Part shown: piece by piece, positions 1 through 10,645 of the stretch
Layout of the letters: each line of letters opens with the position of its first letter
Position numbering within the stretch: position 1 is the stretch's first letter
From: Symbiodinium natans
Lineage: Eukaryota; Sar; Dinophyceae; Suessiales; Symbiodiniaceae
DNA length: 64,000 nucleotides
Direction: 5' to 3'
Assembly: GCA_905221605.1 (NCBI GenBank)
Contig: CAJNDS010000029.1
Location: 62,001 to 126,000 of the forward strand
Translations under genes and position numbers: made by a program
The notes under the pieces: model-generated
Database searches by the model: none
Told to the model about the DNA's origin: nothing
What the model saw: the letters and a program-made list of their open reading frames with translations, nothing else

Positions 1-126
1 AGCAGATGGGAATCGGGCAAGCAAGCTCTTGGAAGGGCTCTTGAAAAGCTAGACCCACCAAAACGCTCCCGGGCTCCCTGAAGGGCCCTGATTGCTGTAC
101 CTTTCCTTGGCAAGGCCTCTGAGACT

Positions 127-161
127 TTTAGGGTTTGGGGTTTAGGGTTTAGGGTTTAGGG
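127..161 (+). repeat. TTTAGGG telomere-type repeats
   Basis: Five consecutive 7-mers read TTTAGGG, TTTGGGG and then TTTAGGG three times. TTTAGGG is the telomere repeat of plants and of dinoflagellates. The run is only 35 bp and non-telomeric sequence lies on both sides within the window. It is therefore an interstitial telomeric tract, a relic of telomere healing, or a subtelomeric island if the contig end is close by. Confidence 0.85.
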
Positions 162-2917
162 CTGATTCAAGTCCCCGCGAACCAACTGAAGCGCCTTGCG
201 GCGGATCACTCCGCGCGCACGAAGCAGAGCAGCTCGAGCCTCGCCAGCGAGCTGCTCCTCCTGCAATCTCGGGGGTTACGAACATGAGGGACCCTTAATA
301 TAGACCCCAAATGGTAGGATTCCTTTACAATGGATCCCCAAAAAGGTACGCTCCATTTCGGACTTCGGAAAACCCCATTTACGGCTGCTTTTGAATTGCG
401 GGGGTTTGCGGGCCCTGGGAGATAAGGAGCAGATCTTGAGACGCGAGCCTCGCGTCACAGCAGACAACAGCACTTGCGCGAGAGCCAAACTTGAAGCGGA
501 GATGTGTGTTACTATCGTGGTCATGACCGCTCCCATACTTCTACCAACCAGCACTGGTATACTTTTGGACAAAGACCACTGCCATGTAACCTCATGCGCC
601 GATGGTGAGATCTTGACAGTGACGACGGTTCAATGTAGCACGACCGATTTCTGCAAGTATTCGTTGTTCTGCTCTTTTGTTGGTTTCGTAAGAAGTCCGG
701 TGGGGAAAACAGTTCGTACGCGACTGCTCATGGAACTGCCGGCCACACAGACTAGTTGCCACCACGGCCAGGCTGTTGTAAATTCCCATGGACGCTTGAA
801 CAACTCGCAAGTGAAGCGACACATGGCTGTAGCAAGTGCTGTCGCTGAGGTTCAGTCTATGATCCAGAAGAAAGCGACAGAAAGTGAGCGTCAGAACTAC
901 GAGAGATGGCGCACAGTACGCACACATTAAAGCATTTTAGGCTTGGGGCTGCGAAGCTGGACTTTGACGGACCTGGCCGGTCCGCTCCATAAGCACCTCA
1001 GATCTGCTCTGGGGCGAAATTCGAGTTTAGGGCTTCGGGCTTGCGTGCATACGAAATCATGGGGGGCACAATGCAGCGTTGAATCCCAAGTCCCCAAACC
1101 CCCAGAAAACCACCTCACCTCGGAGCTACAATCTCTTCACTTGCCGAAGGGCCAGCGGGCTCTTGAGCTCTTGCAGGGATCCATAGAGGCTGCGAGGGCC
1201 GTTCGTGAGAACCACGCTGCCTGTAGCAGCAGCGTTGTCAAACCCTTCAAGCCTTCAAGCATGTCTGTAGCAGAAACCCTAAAAAGTCTTTGCCTCCTTT
1301 CAGCTCCAGCGTTCCGAGCTCCTGGTCGGTGACCTTCGAACCATCCTCCCAGGAGGTTCAAAAAAAGAGATGTCTGGGTTGTTTGACGGTCAGGGGCACA
1401 GTACCCTGTTCCCCGGCACGCTCCTCCATGTAAGCCGTGCTCTGCAGCTCGATCAGCACCAGCTCTTCTGGCTTGCCCTGACTTGTCGAGAGCCGCAGCT
1501 TCGCAGGATAAGCATCGCACGTTGAACAAGCAGAAGGACACACTGCGCCGTGCGGAAGGAATGGAGAGAGGAAGATACGAAGAGGGAGAGAGCATCTGGG
1601 AGAGGTCATCTCCACAAAGGCTTTTCAACCAGATCTAGGAACTTGGGACAGGCTCGGACAAGTGCAGGTTCATCTGACACATGTGCAGACGACCACCCCA
1701 AAACATGCCTCAAAGCGAAGCACTGCTGACTTCATTGCCATCGCATCTACAAGAAGCCAGAAAATCTTTGACAAGCTGGATAAACCCGATTCACGTGGGC
1801 TAACTAGTTCTGCGCCAGGCCATGTGTCTGCACAAGCATGAAAACTTGGAACCAACCCGTCATGGCTATTCCGACACCCACTCTGAGCCTGAGATACAGC
1901 ACAAGGCAAAGCATCCACAGGCCCTCAAGGTCGGGCATGCACGAGATGTCCTTTCCACCGTCCCGAGCTCATACCGGCGAGCAGGCTGGGCGGCTCCGCC
2001 CTTACCACAGTATCGCTTCCCAACCGTCCGCCCTTCCCAACCTCCCCATCGTCCCCCGCTTTTTGGGCCCTCCGCTTCAGAAATGGGAGCCCGTTGTCCT
2101 AAATTGTCCAAAATGCTCCGCCCTTGAGGCCGTCTGGCTAACGGCACGGACAGACGAGGTCCTGCTCTTTCCCCGCCCTTTCGTCATCTCCCAGGTCCCA
2201 GATGCCTGATTCCACTTTCCGCATCCATTCTTCATACGGTTTTGGGTCCTACGTGATTCCCCCACAGGGCACGCGCGCACTTGTGCTTGCTGTTGGGGGG
2301 AGGAGGGTGGGAGGGGAGGGTGACCGACGGCCCCAGAACGTGCAACCATTCAGGCGCAAGCGGTTGGGGCCTCTGGAAGTGTCGATCTGAGTACCGTGCT
2401 GGGATGCATTGTTCGACCCCAAGCGGCTTTCAGGTCTCCATTTATCACCCTCCCAGGCCCGAAGTGCGCTTCTCCTCGGAGTTGCGCGAGTGAGCATCGG
2501 CGGCATTGGCTGGGTCGGCTGGGGGCGGGGGCGGCTCTGGGCGACAGCGTTTGATTCCACGTCAAAATGTGCGAACAGGTTGCAGAACTAAGGGCGATCG
2601 GCAGAGAGACACACGCGCTCGTCTCTTTTGTTCCACTTGTTGTAAGTGTCGCAGTGCACATGGATGCAAGAGCCTCGGCTCAGTGCTTCGTGTTCCTTCC
2701 AGCACCTGCCAAAAAAACACGGATGAAACATCGGAAAAGCCGGAGTTGCTTCAGAAGGCACACCTCGCAAATTGAAGCAGAAGCACCAAGTTGACATCAG
2801 GTAAACAAGGGCACGTTGCATCACAGCAGCTTGCGGGATCTTCTATGCACCTCGGAGATGAAGAGCCATTGAAAAACTACGAAGGTCACAGGAACAGACG
2901 GCACAAAGCTCCCTAAC

Positions 2918-2942
2918 AGAAGCTTCAGAAGCTTCAGAAGCT
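2918..2942. repeat. 9-bp tandem repeat, nearly three copies
   Basis: The unit agaagcttc is repeated in tandem almost three times. It is a short simple repeat without an apparent function. Confidence 0.6.
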
Positions 2943-3238
2943 GGGAGCAGCGCTTGCTTCGAGGCGATCCAAACGTCGCTTCATGGCTTCAAGCTCCCTC
3001 TGCTGATCGAGGACTGTCTTCTTGTACTCGTCGTGCTCCTGACACGAAGACAGACATGCGCCCACGCCCAGCTCTGCGCTCAGCCATGCTCAGCCTACCT
3101 CAAGTACCTCAAAGCTCTGCCCCGGATTACACAACAGCTCCTTCTGCAGGTTCTGGAAGGCGAGGGTCAGCACTGCGATGAGGTCCTGAAAGATACGTAT
3201 TCTCAAGAAGGCTGGAGATGTCACCGGAGGTGATGGTA

Positions 3239-3262
3239 AGCCAATTGGTTAATTGGCTAACC
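3239..3262. repeat. short palindrome
   Basis: An 8-bp perfect inverted repeat (agccaatt and aattggct around ggtt) makes a compact hairpin-capable site in AT-rich sequence. No role is evident. Confidence 0.45.
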
Positions 3263-4960
3263 ATTCACTACTTACCAAAAAATTGAAAGTTTCAAAAAAC
3301 AAAGTATATAGACGTAGACATGCCATTAAAATACTTAACTGCATATAAGTGGGTTTGCTAATTGATTGCATGGCTCTACGTTTATGATATTACTGCCAGC
3401 TATTGGCCTTCTGATTGGAACAGTCTTCACTTGACCCAGCCACGCTTATCCAAACATTGTAATCTGCAAGGATCGAAATACTTCGCCCAACGGATCATGA
3501 GTAGTCCAGAGATACCACGAAGTAAAGCTCGGAAGAAATCCGCAACCAGTGTGAACTGTCGTAACGTTAGTAATCGGTATCAAAAAGACAAGGGCTAAAC
3601 ACTCCCCACACAGAAGTCACCCTCTCCTGGCTGGCGACTGCCTTCGTGTCGTCCCCAACTGTTCGAACCTTGGTAGAGACAGGTTGAAAACGCTCCGACA
3701 TCTTGTGAAACATTGCGTCGGCTACGCCTGTGCTATCCTGTGCTTCTCGTAACTAAGCACCAGACCAAGTTGGGGAACACTGCTTCAAGCTCTTGCGCGA
3801 TGAATCCGAACTTCAGGTACCTGCCAAGTAGCTTCATTGTTATCTTGTATCGCTTTGTGCGGCGACTTGAGCGTGGCACTTGGCTTCCGGTCCACGCTTC
3901 AGCTGGAAGGAAACTGGTCGGAGCTCACCTGGGTGGCGAAAGGCCTCTAGCCCTTGGGGCTGTGGGCAATATTTCTTGGTGTCAAGGGCCAAACCAATAT
4001 AGCTACTGTTGAAGGCCTTCCCCTCTTTATTGGCCACAAGCGAAAGATCGCTTGGGGCCGTCTGGGTTGCGCACGAAGTAGCCACTTCACCTGTTCGCCT
4101 TCACTCAGCCTCAAGATTGGCCACATTCCAACTTCATGTTGACGTGCAGGTTTGTGCAGCTATGTGCAGGTTGACATGGCTAAGTTATGCACTTGTCAGC
4201 TGGTTGCGCAGCCGAGTCAGTCTCCCATCCTCAGCAGGTAAGCAGGTGCGTGGTGCTACTGGGCGAACAGATGCTGACCCACAGAGTTAACTGGGGCTGG
4301 TACGATCACGCGCCCTGGTTGCAATCGTTTGGTACAGCGGCTGAATGTTGCGCTTCAGACGCCTGTCCTGGGTTCTCATGATTGCCCTGTCATCCTGTCC
4401 ACCTCAAGCAAGGCCACGGCGACGTGATAACTTAGCATCAGGCGGACGTTGTGATACTGGCTTCTGCTGACCAAGCACCTAGGTCTGCAAGTCTCCCCGA
4501 CAACATCAAGTGACTCCAAGTGCTCTGCTGAGCAGAGTATGCAAGGTTACACTCCTAGCACTGTGCTGCAAGCAAGTCCTAAGCTGAACTGCAGAAGGTC
4601 AGCTGAGCTTTGGGCCATGCAACGTGCCGCCACTTGCTGTCACCGTTATACCACGGTAAGTACCAGCGTAGACGTCCAGCTGAGACCTTGCTTGATGGTA
4701 GCTTAAACGGACGACTGGGGCACCTGTGTCCTGAAGTGCAAGCAGGGGACGAGCTGATCTTGAGGTACGTGGAGTCGGAGCCATCTGAAATGAGGGAGCT
4801 CCTACAGGTCAGGGCGTTGCTTCCCTTTCACCCTGAACACAGCCGGGGTCCCTGTCCTGATTGTTCCTGCCGATGAAGTGCTTCCGAGGTTGACAAGATC
4901 CAAGGCTGGCAGAGCCGGCCCGAACCGAACACTTGAGAAAGTGGGCAGCGTGGGGCCAAG

Positions 4961-5956
4961 TTAAAACCTGCTTCTTGCGGGCATTGCGGAGCCCATCATT
5001 GTCAAGTCGACCGCGGAAGGGACGGGATCTAGCCGCATCGCCGCAAAAAGAGGCGCCACCGGCCCCAGCCAGGAACAGCATCTCACGGACACCGGTGGCC
5101 CAAGTGAGCTCGCATCAAACGTGAATACCAAGAAGCCTGACCGTGCTAGGCCAAAGAGGAGCACGGAGGATCCTAGGCGTTTGAAAGACCGCAATGGCGG
5201 GGCGGAGCCCAGCCTCGTGGCGTCATACGAGGAAGTCAAAAAGCCAACCTTGGAACAACCGGACAAAAACGCAAGGAAACCAGGTCGACCAGGTTGGCGC
5301 ACCGGCAGTGAGCTGCCGGTCATCATGCAATCCACGGGCGAGATCAAGAAGTCCATACAAACGAAGCTTTGCAGAGGCGAAGAAGACCCGGAGTGCGTGA
5401 AATCGAGGACCAGAACGGATGGACCCACCCTTCCCAGACCACAAATTGAGAGGCTTGACCCAGCTCTGAAGAGATTTTGGGTGGACGGCACAGGGCCATA
5501 GTTAGTCATATCCAGGGCCGATGGTGATGCCTCTGCCCTACCAATGCCAAAGGCCGAAGCTGCTGGGCCCGTGCGAGCCAAACTTCGGACGGAAGGGGCT
5601 GGCCCTAAATGCGTGGGGTCAGGCACGAGCAGCAAGAGCTCAAGGCGTCCCAGTCCTGCTGTCAGCGCCACGGAGGCCAGGTAGGCGAAAGAACGCGGTA
5701 ACAGCAGCAAGCCCGTATGTTGGCTGTCCAACACTAAGGCCGCAAAGCCGAAGCGGGCAATGGCAAAGGCAGGAAGTGCCGAGCCCAGATGGGCGGCACT
5801 GTGAGGCAGCGCTGGTGGGCCTGGATGGGAGAAGTCGAAGACCAACAAAGAAGAGCCGAGCCCAGTCAACCCGGATGACAACAGAGGCAGCCCGGACCGT
5901 GCCGGAGATCGAACTGACAGCGAGAAACCTGAGTGGGAACAGTCAAATGCCGACAC
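4961..5956 (-). CDS. last long open block of the repeat frame, 29 units
   Basis: There are 331 codons ending in MPARSRF and TAA. The same frame continues for two complete units and a partial one (to 4865), then about 20 non-repeat residues to TAG at 4802. The TAA is therefore not the natural end of the repeat region. Confidence 0.42.
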   Translation of the reverse strand: MSAFDCSHSGFSLSVRSPARSGLPLLSSGLTGLGSSLLVFDFSHPGPPALPHSAAHLGSALPAFAIARFGFAALVLDSQHTGLLLLPRSFAYLASVALTAGLGRLELLLLVPDPTHLGPAPSVRSLARTGPAASAFGIGRAEASPSALDMTNYGPVPSTQNLFRAGSSLSICGLGRVGPSVLVLDFTHSGSSSPLQSFVCMDFLISPVDCMMTGSSLPVRQPGRPGFLAFLSGCSKVGFLTSSYDATRLGSAPPLRSFKRLGSSVLLFGLARSGFLVFTFDASSLGPPVSVRCCSWLGPVAPLFAAMRLDPVPSAVDLTMMGSAMPARSRF

Positions 5957-6004
5957 TGCCAGGACAAGTCGGAACGCACCATCGGTCAGGAGCGAAGGCT
6001 CAGG

Positions 6005-7078
6005 TCAGGAAAAGCTTCGAGGTGACAGGGGCAAGCCCATGGCCAGGAAGTCAGGTACCAGCACCAACAAGCCCAGACATCCCAAGCCAGAGGGCGAAGC
6101 TGCGGGGCCCAGCCGTGCCAAACTTCGTGCTGGCATCGGAAAACCTGGCGTTTCCGCGTCAAAGACCGGCAGAGGGGAGCCGGGCCATGCCTGACCAGAC
6201 AAGGAAGCCGCTGAGCCAGGCCAGGCAGGGCTTTGGAGCAGCAACATCGAACCAGGACCGCTGCAATCGAAGGCAGGAAAGGAAAGGCCCAAGCAACCCA
6301 GACCAGACAAAAATGTCACTGACCCAGGCCACTCAAGGCTGTGCACCGGTAGTGGGGAGCCCATGGAAGAGCCGTCGAGCACAGAGAGGGACACTCCCAG
6401 CCTGCCTGCACCAAAGGCAGGTGGCGCGCTCCCAGGTTAACCGAAGCTGTGTGGAGGCGTCGGGGATCCGGTGTGAAGAAAGTCGAACGCCAGCAGCGGA
6501 GATCCCAACCTTCCTAGACCAAACACAAACACCAGAAATTCGACGCGCGCACGGCTGTGTAGGGGTGGAGGCAACCCGTAGTGCGCAAAGTCAGACACAA
6601 ACAGCGAAAGTCCGCAACGGCCAGGGCCAGATAAAGGAACAGCTGACCCCGTGCAAGCTGGGCTTTGTGATGGTGGCAAGGGTCCTGGATGGGTGAGGTC
6701 GAAGGCGAACAAGCTCGATCCGAGCTTTGCCACTCCAAAGACCGAAGAAGCAAGGTCAAATCGCGCAGCGCTCCGCAAGAGCAGGGTCGATCCCATTTCT
6801 GAGCAGTCTGGAGCGAGCAGGAAGAATCCTAAGCAAGCACCAGCAAATGGCGACGAGGACGGCTCGGGCCAGGCACAGGACTGCAGTGATGACATCAGCC
6901 CATAGCTTGCCATGTCGAACACAGGAAGCAGCGATCCCATGCAGGTGACCCCGAAGGCGGAGAGCGCAAAGCCCGAGCAACCGAATGATCTGGCCAGCGG
7001 CGTCAAGCCTAATTGGCAGGCGACAAAAATGAGCAGCCCGAAGTCCGCACGTGCCACTCCCATCATCGGAGACACCAA
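6005..7078 (-). CDS. two open blocks of the repeat frame, 18 and 12 units
   Basis: Block 6437-7078 ends in PPHSFG and TAA. Block 6005-6394 ends in SPRSFS and TGA. Type C units are mostly Phe-Gly or Ser-Gly. Confidence 0.4.
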
Positions 7079-7084
7079 CCCTGC

Positions 7085-8245
7085 TCAAGAAGAGCTGTGC
7101 AGGAACATTAGCGGCTCCGTGTGAAGAGAATCAGATGCTGAGACCAAGGAGCCGAATCTCGAACAGCCGGACGCCGGCAACGGCAAGCCAGCACGCGCGC
7201 AGTTCCGCAGGAAGAGGTTCGATCCCGTGGATGAGGAGTCCAGAACCAAAGGACTGAAGTCAACGCGGGACAAGCCGAAGGGGAGCAGGAGAGAGTCAGC
7301 CTTTCCGAAGTTGTGCAATGGAGGAGGGCTGCCTAGGTATGTGCAGTCAAAGGCCAGCGTCGAACTTCCTACACAAGCCATGCCAAAGGTCAAGGGAGCA
7401 GGGCCGAGACAAGCCAGCGATCGTACAAACAAAAGCAAGCCTGGAGCCGAGCTGTCAAAGGCGGGAGGCAGCAGTCCCACTTGCGACAAGCCGAATGGCG
7501 GCAACGGCAAGCCAGGTCTCCCCGTGCATTGCACAAGCGGCAGAGGACCCGGCCCAGAGCAATCCAGCGCCGGCAAGAAGAGTTCAATGCGGCCGACACC
7601 AAATGCAGGAGGGGAGAACCCTGACCAGGCGGGGCTTCTCAGAGGCGTAAGGCTGCCCGAATTCAAAAGATCGGACACGGGTAGCAATGACCCGAACCGT
7701 CCCTTACCAAATGAAGGCAGTGCCAGACCAAGCTGGCCTGCGCTTTGAACCAAAAGCGTTAAGCCCAAGTGGCTGCAATCAAAGGTCGAAGCTGCGACAT
7801 CCGAACGTCCCATTCCAAAGATTGGGAGTGCAAGCCCTGTCCTTGCTAAAGATCGTGCAGGAATGGGAGGCCCTGAGTGTCCAAAATCCAACGCCGGTAA
7901 CGACAAGTCGGCCCGACCTAACCCAGATAATGGTACTGCCAAGCCAGGACCAGCAAAGCTGTGGGCCGGCAGGGTGAAGTCTGGGTGACTGCGGTCAAAG
8001 GCCAGAGGGGATGCGTCGAGGCGTCCAAGCCCAAACAGCAACACGGCAGGATCCATACACGCCGGGCTGCGAGCTGGAGGAATCAATCCTGGGTGGCTGC
8101 AGTCGAAGATTGACACGGAACTGCCTGCGCGGGTGAATCCAGAGAATAGCAGCGCAGAGCCCAGACAGGCAAAGCTCCGCACAAGGGGCGACGGGCCCAG
8201 ACCGGCCAAGTCAAAGGCTGGAGCCGTGAAGTCCGCTCTCCCCAT
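7085..8245 (-). CDS. open block of the repeat frame, 33 units
   Basis: There are 386 codons ending in FLHSSS and TGA. Upstream of it are two short blocks closed by TGA at 8597 and 8273. Confidence 0.42.
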   Translation of the reverse strand: MGRADFTAPAFDLAGLGPSPLVRSFACLGSALLFSGFTRAGSSVSIFDCSHPGLIPPARSPACMDPAVLLFGLGRLDASPLAFDRSHPDFTLPAHSFAGPGLAVPLSGLGRADLSLPALDFGHSGPPIPARSLARTGLALPIFGMGRSDVAASTFDCSHLGLTLLVQSAGQLGLALPSFGKGRFGSLLPVSDLLNSGSLTPLRSPAWSGFSPPAFGVGRIELFLPALDCSGPGPLPLVQCTGRPGLPLPPFGLSQVGLLPPAFDSSAPGLLLFVRSLACLGPAPLTFGMACVGSSTLAFDCTYLGSPPPLHNFGKADSLLLPFGLSRVDFSPLVLDSSSTGSNLFLRNCARAGLPLPASGCSRFGSLVSASDSLHTEPLMFLHSSS

Positions 8246-8848
8246 GCCAAAAGCAGATAGCGCAAGCCCAGTTCAAGAGAGCGTGTGCAGGAGGAGAGGC
8301 GAGTCGATATGCAGGAGGTCAAAGACAAGCGTAAAGAAGCCTGGACAGCCCAGGCCGAAGGCAAAGGGAGCAGACTCAGGTCGCGCGCAGGACTGCACCG
8401 GCGGTGTTGAATCGAGGGACGCGCAATCAAGTGCTGGCGAGGACAGGTCAGCCCAACCCATACCAAACAAGGACAGCACTGGTCCACAGCAGCCTGGGCT
8501 TCGAACCAGTGGCGATGACCCTGGTGAGGAGCAGTCCAAGGCCGACAAGGGCAGATCAGTTGCGGCCGCACCAGACATGGACGTTAGCGGCCCAAGTCAA
8601 GCCAAGGACCGCAGCAGCAGCAAGAAGCCCATTGAAGAACAGTCCGAAGCAGGCAAAGAAGGGCCGGCCCTGCCCAGGCCAAACAGTGAAGGCGACAAGC
8701 CGCATTGACCACAGCTTCTTGCGGAAGGCATCAGGCCTGGCGCTGAAAGGTCCAAAGCCGAGAAAGAAGGGCTGGGCTGCGTAAGGCCGAAGACAAGGGA
8801 GGCGGGGTCGAAGCAAGCAAGGGATCTGGCGGACGGGGTTAGGCCAGG

Positions 8849-10603
8849 TCAGGCACGTGCGTGTACCGGAGGTGAGGATCCCGGAGAAGCGCAGTCGGGC
8901 ACAAGCATTGGCAAGCCGGGCCGACCGCAAGAGAATGATGACATCGGAGATTCAGGTCGAGCCGAGCTGTGCATGGGCAGTGAGCTCCCTGTATGGCCAC
9001 AGTCAAAGGCTGAGGGCGAAAGGCCAGCGCAGTGCATCCCAAAGGTTGACGAAGCGAAGTCCGAACAGCCCATGCTTCGCACGAACATCACACTTTCCAC
9101 ACACATCATGTCCGAAAGAGACAGGGTAGAGCCCGTTTGAGAGAAGCTTTGAGGCAGCACCACGAAACCTAGGCATGCATGGTCTAAGATTAGCAGTGGT
9201 AGGGCAAATCTACTGACTCCGAAGACGGAAGACACGAAACCTGCGTGAGCAGAGCTTTGCAGAGAAATCGGCAGTTCCAGTTGAGCCATGTCAAATGTTG
9301 GAATGGTCAAGTCAAAGACTCCGATGCCAGAAATGGGTGGAGACAGACCCGTGCGCGTGTAGGAATTCACGAACAGTGAGCTGCCGAGCAAAGCTTGCTC
9401 GTCCATGTTAATTGCTGAGGCTAGGCGTGCGATGCCTGCCACGGAGATGTGCTCACCAAACCTTGTGTAGCAGCGGGTTAGCATGAAAAAGCCGAAGAGA
9501 GCAAAGTCAGGGGCTGGCAGGGAGAGTTCAGACCGGGAAATACCGAATGGTGGGGATCTCGGGCCGAGGCTGGCAAGGTTTCTTGCAAAAGGAAAGCTGC
9601 CTGAGTTCACGAAGTCGCACAAAGACATGGTGAATTCGAAACGACCAGCCCCATAGGCAGGCGACTTGAAGCCAGACCGGGCACAGTTCCGGGGGAACAT
9701 CAAGAAGTCTGCATCCATGAAGTCCAAGAGCGAAGCTGAGCATTCGAAGCAAGTCATGCCGAAGAGCGACATGATCAGGCCCGTGGTAGCTGCACCCCTC
9801 AAAAACGGTGTGGGCTCAGAGCTCGCAGAGTCGGACACCAGCAGACTCAAACCCACCCAACCAAAGCCGAAGAGCGACATGGAGAAGCCCAAGCAAGCGC
9901 AGGACCGCAAGAGCATGATTAGGCCGAGGTTCACAAAGTCACAAGCCGGCTGCGAGAATTCGGAGCGGGCTGCGCCGTAGGCCAACGACTTGGAGCCGAA
10001 GTGCCCAAGGCTCCGCGAAGACATCAACGGTCCCACCCGGACATCGTCAGGTGATGGAATTGGCGGACTCAGACGCAAGCAGCCGGATGCAAAGAGGGCG
10101 GGCTCCGTCCGACCCATGCTTCGAAGTGACAAGAAGCTTCCGATGTGTAGGCTGTTGAAGGAGGGTACTTGCAACCCCAAGCGCGCAGGGTTTCGAAGAG
10201 GAGAGGGCGATTCTGCATGCGCATAGTCGGATGAAGGCGGTGCTGAACCGCAAGTTGTGCCATATGTTAAGAATAGGAACTCGAATTTCGCCACAGCCCT
10301 GACGAAGGATGTCAACCCAAAGTTGGAGTAATCGGATGGGGGCATCGGCGGCCCAAACTTTCCAAACCCGTATATGAAGAGAGAAAAGCCAGGGCAACCG
10401 CATTTCCTCGAAGGGGTGGGTGAGCCCAGCAACAGGAAGTCAAGGACAAACAGGACAGATCCTAAGCGGCCCAGGCTGTGCAAGAACAGAAGGAAGCCTA
10501 GATTTGTGAAGTCGTGGGCTGAAGTCCAGTCACCCATACAAGTTCGGCCGAAGGGAAGCGGCGTTGGGCCAAGGCACGCGAGGCTACGTGACAACGACAG
10601 CAA
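8849..10603 (-). CDS. open block of the repeat frame, 50 units, contains the only short unit
   Basis: There are 584 codons ending in PVHARA and TGA. The unit at 10217-10249 has 11 residues (GSAPPSSDYAH) because its first codon is missing. This is the one departure from exact 36-nt length that I can find in the array. It shifts the residue-12 phase from 26 to 29 modulo 36. A unit with unusual charge (INMDEQALLGS) lies near 9.4 kb. Confidence 0.45.
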   Translation of the reverse strand: MLSLSRSLACLGPTPLPFGRTCMGDWTSAHDFTNLGFLLFLHSLGRLGSVLFVLDFLLLGSPTPSRKCGCPGFSLFIYGFGKFGPPMPPSDYSNFGLTSFVRAVAKFEFLFLTYGTTCGSAPPSSDYAHAESPSPLRNPARLGLQVPSFNSLHIGSFLSLRSMGRTEPALFASGCLRLSPPIPSPDDVRVGPLMSSRSLGHFGSKSLAYGAARSEFSQPACDFVNLGLIMLLRSCACLGFSMSLFGFGWVGLSLLVSDSASSEPTPFLRGAATTGLIMSLFGMTCFECSASLLDFMDADFLMFPRNCARSGFKSPAYGAGRFEFTMSLCDFVNSGSFPFARNLASLGPRSPPFGISRSELSLPAPDFALFGFFMLTRCYTRFGEHISVAGIARLASAINMDEQALLGSSLFVNSYTRTGLSPPISGIGVFDLTIPTFDMAQLELPISLQSSAHAGFVSSVFGVSRFALPLLILDHACLGFVVLPQSFSQTGSTLSLSDMMCVESVMFVRSMGCSDFASSTFGMHCAGLSPSAFDCGHTGSSLPMHSSARPESPMSSFSCGRPGLPMLVPDCASPGSSPPVHARA

Positions 10604-10645
10604 CCCTACTTGTGCATAGTCGACAATTGGCAGGACGAACTCCGA

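Larger units (their letters stand above)
1..4800. other. left flank, no recognised gene
   Basis: Apart from the short repeats listed separately, I see no gene I can name here. The longest open frame on the plus strand (391-930, 179 codons) has no family motif that I recognise and overlaps frames of similar size on the other strand, so it may be chance. The minus-strand reading frame of the giant repeat array leaves its last unit at 4865 and ends at a TAG at 4802-4804. Any 3' UTR of that locus would therefore lie in this stretch. Confidence 0.6.

Noticed and set aside
391-930. 179-codon plus-strand frame as a gene
   Set aside because: No recognisable motif is present, and comparable frames overlap it on the other strand. 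A real but unknown gene cannot be excluded.
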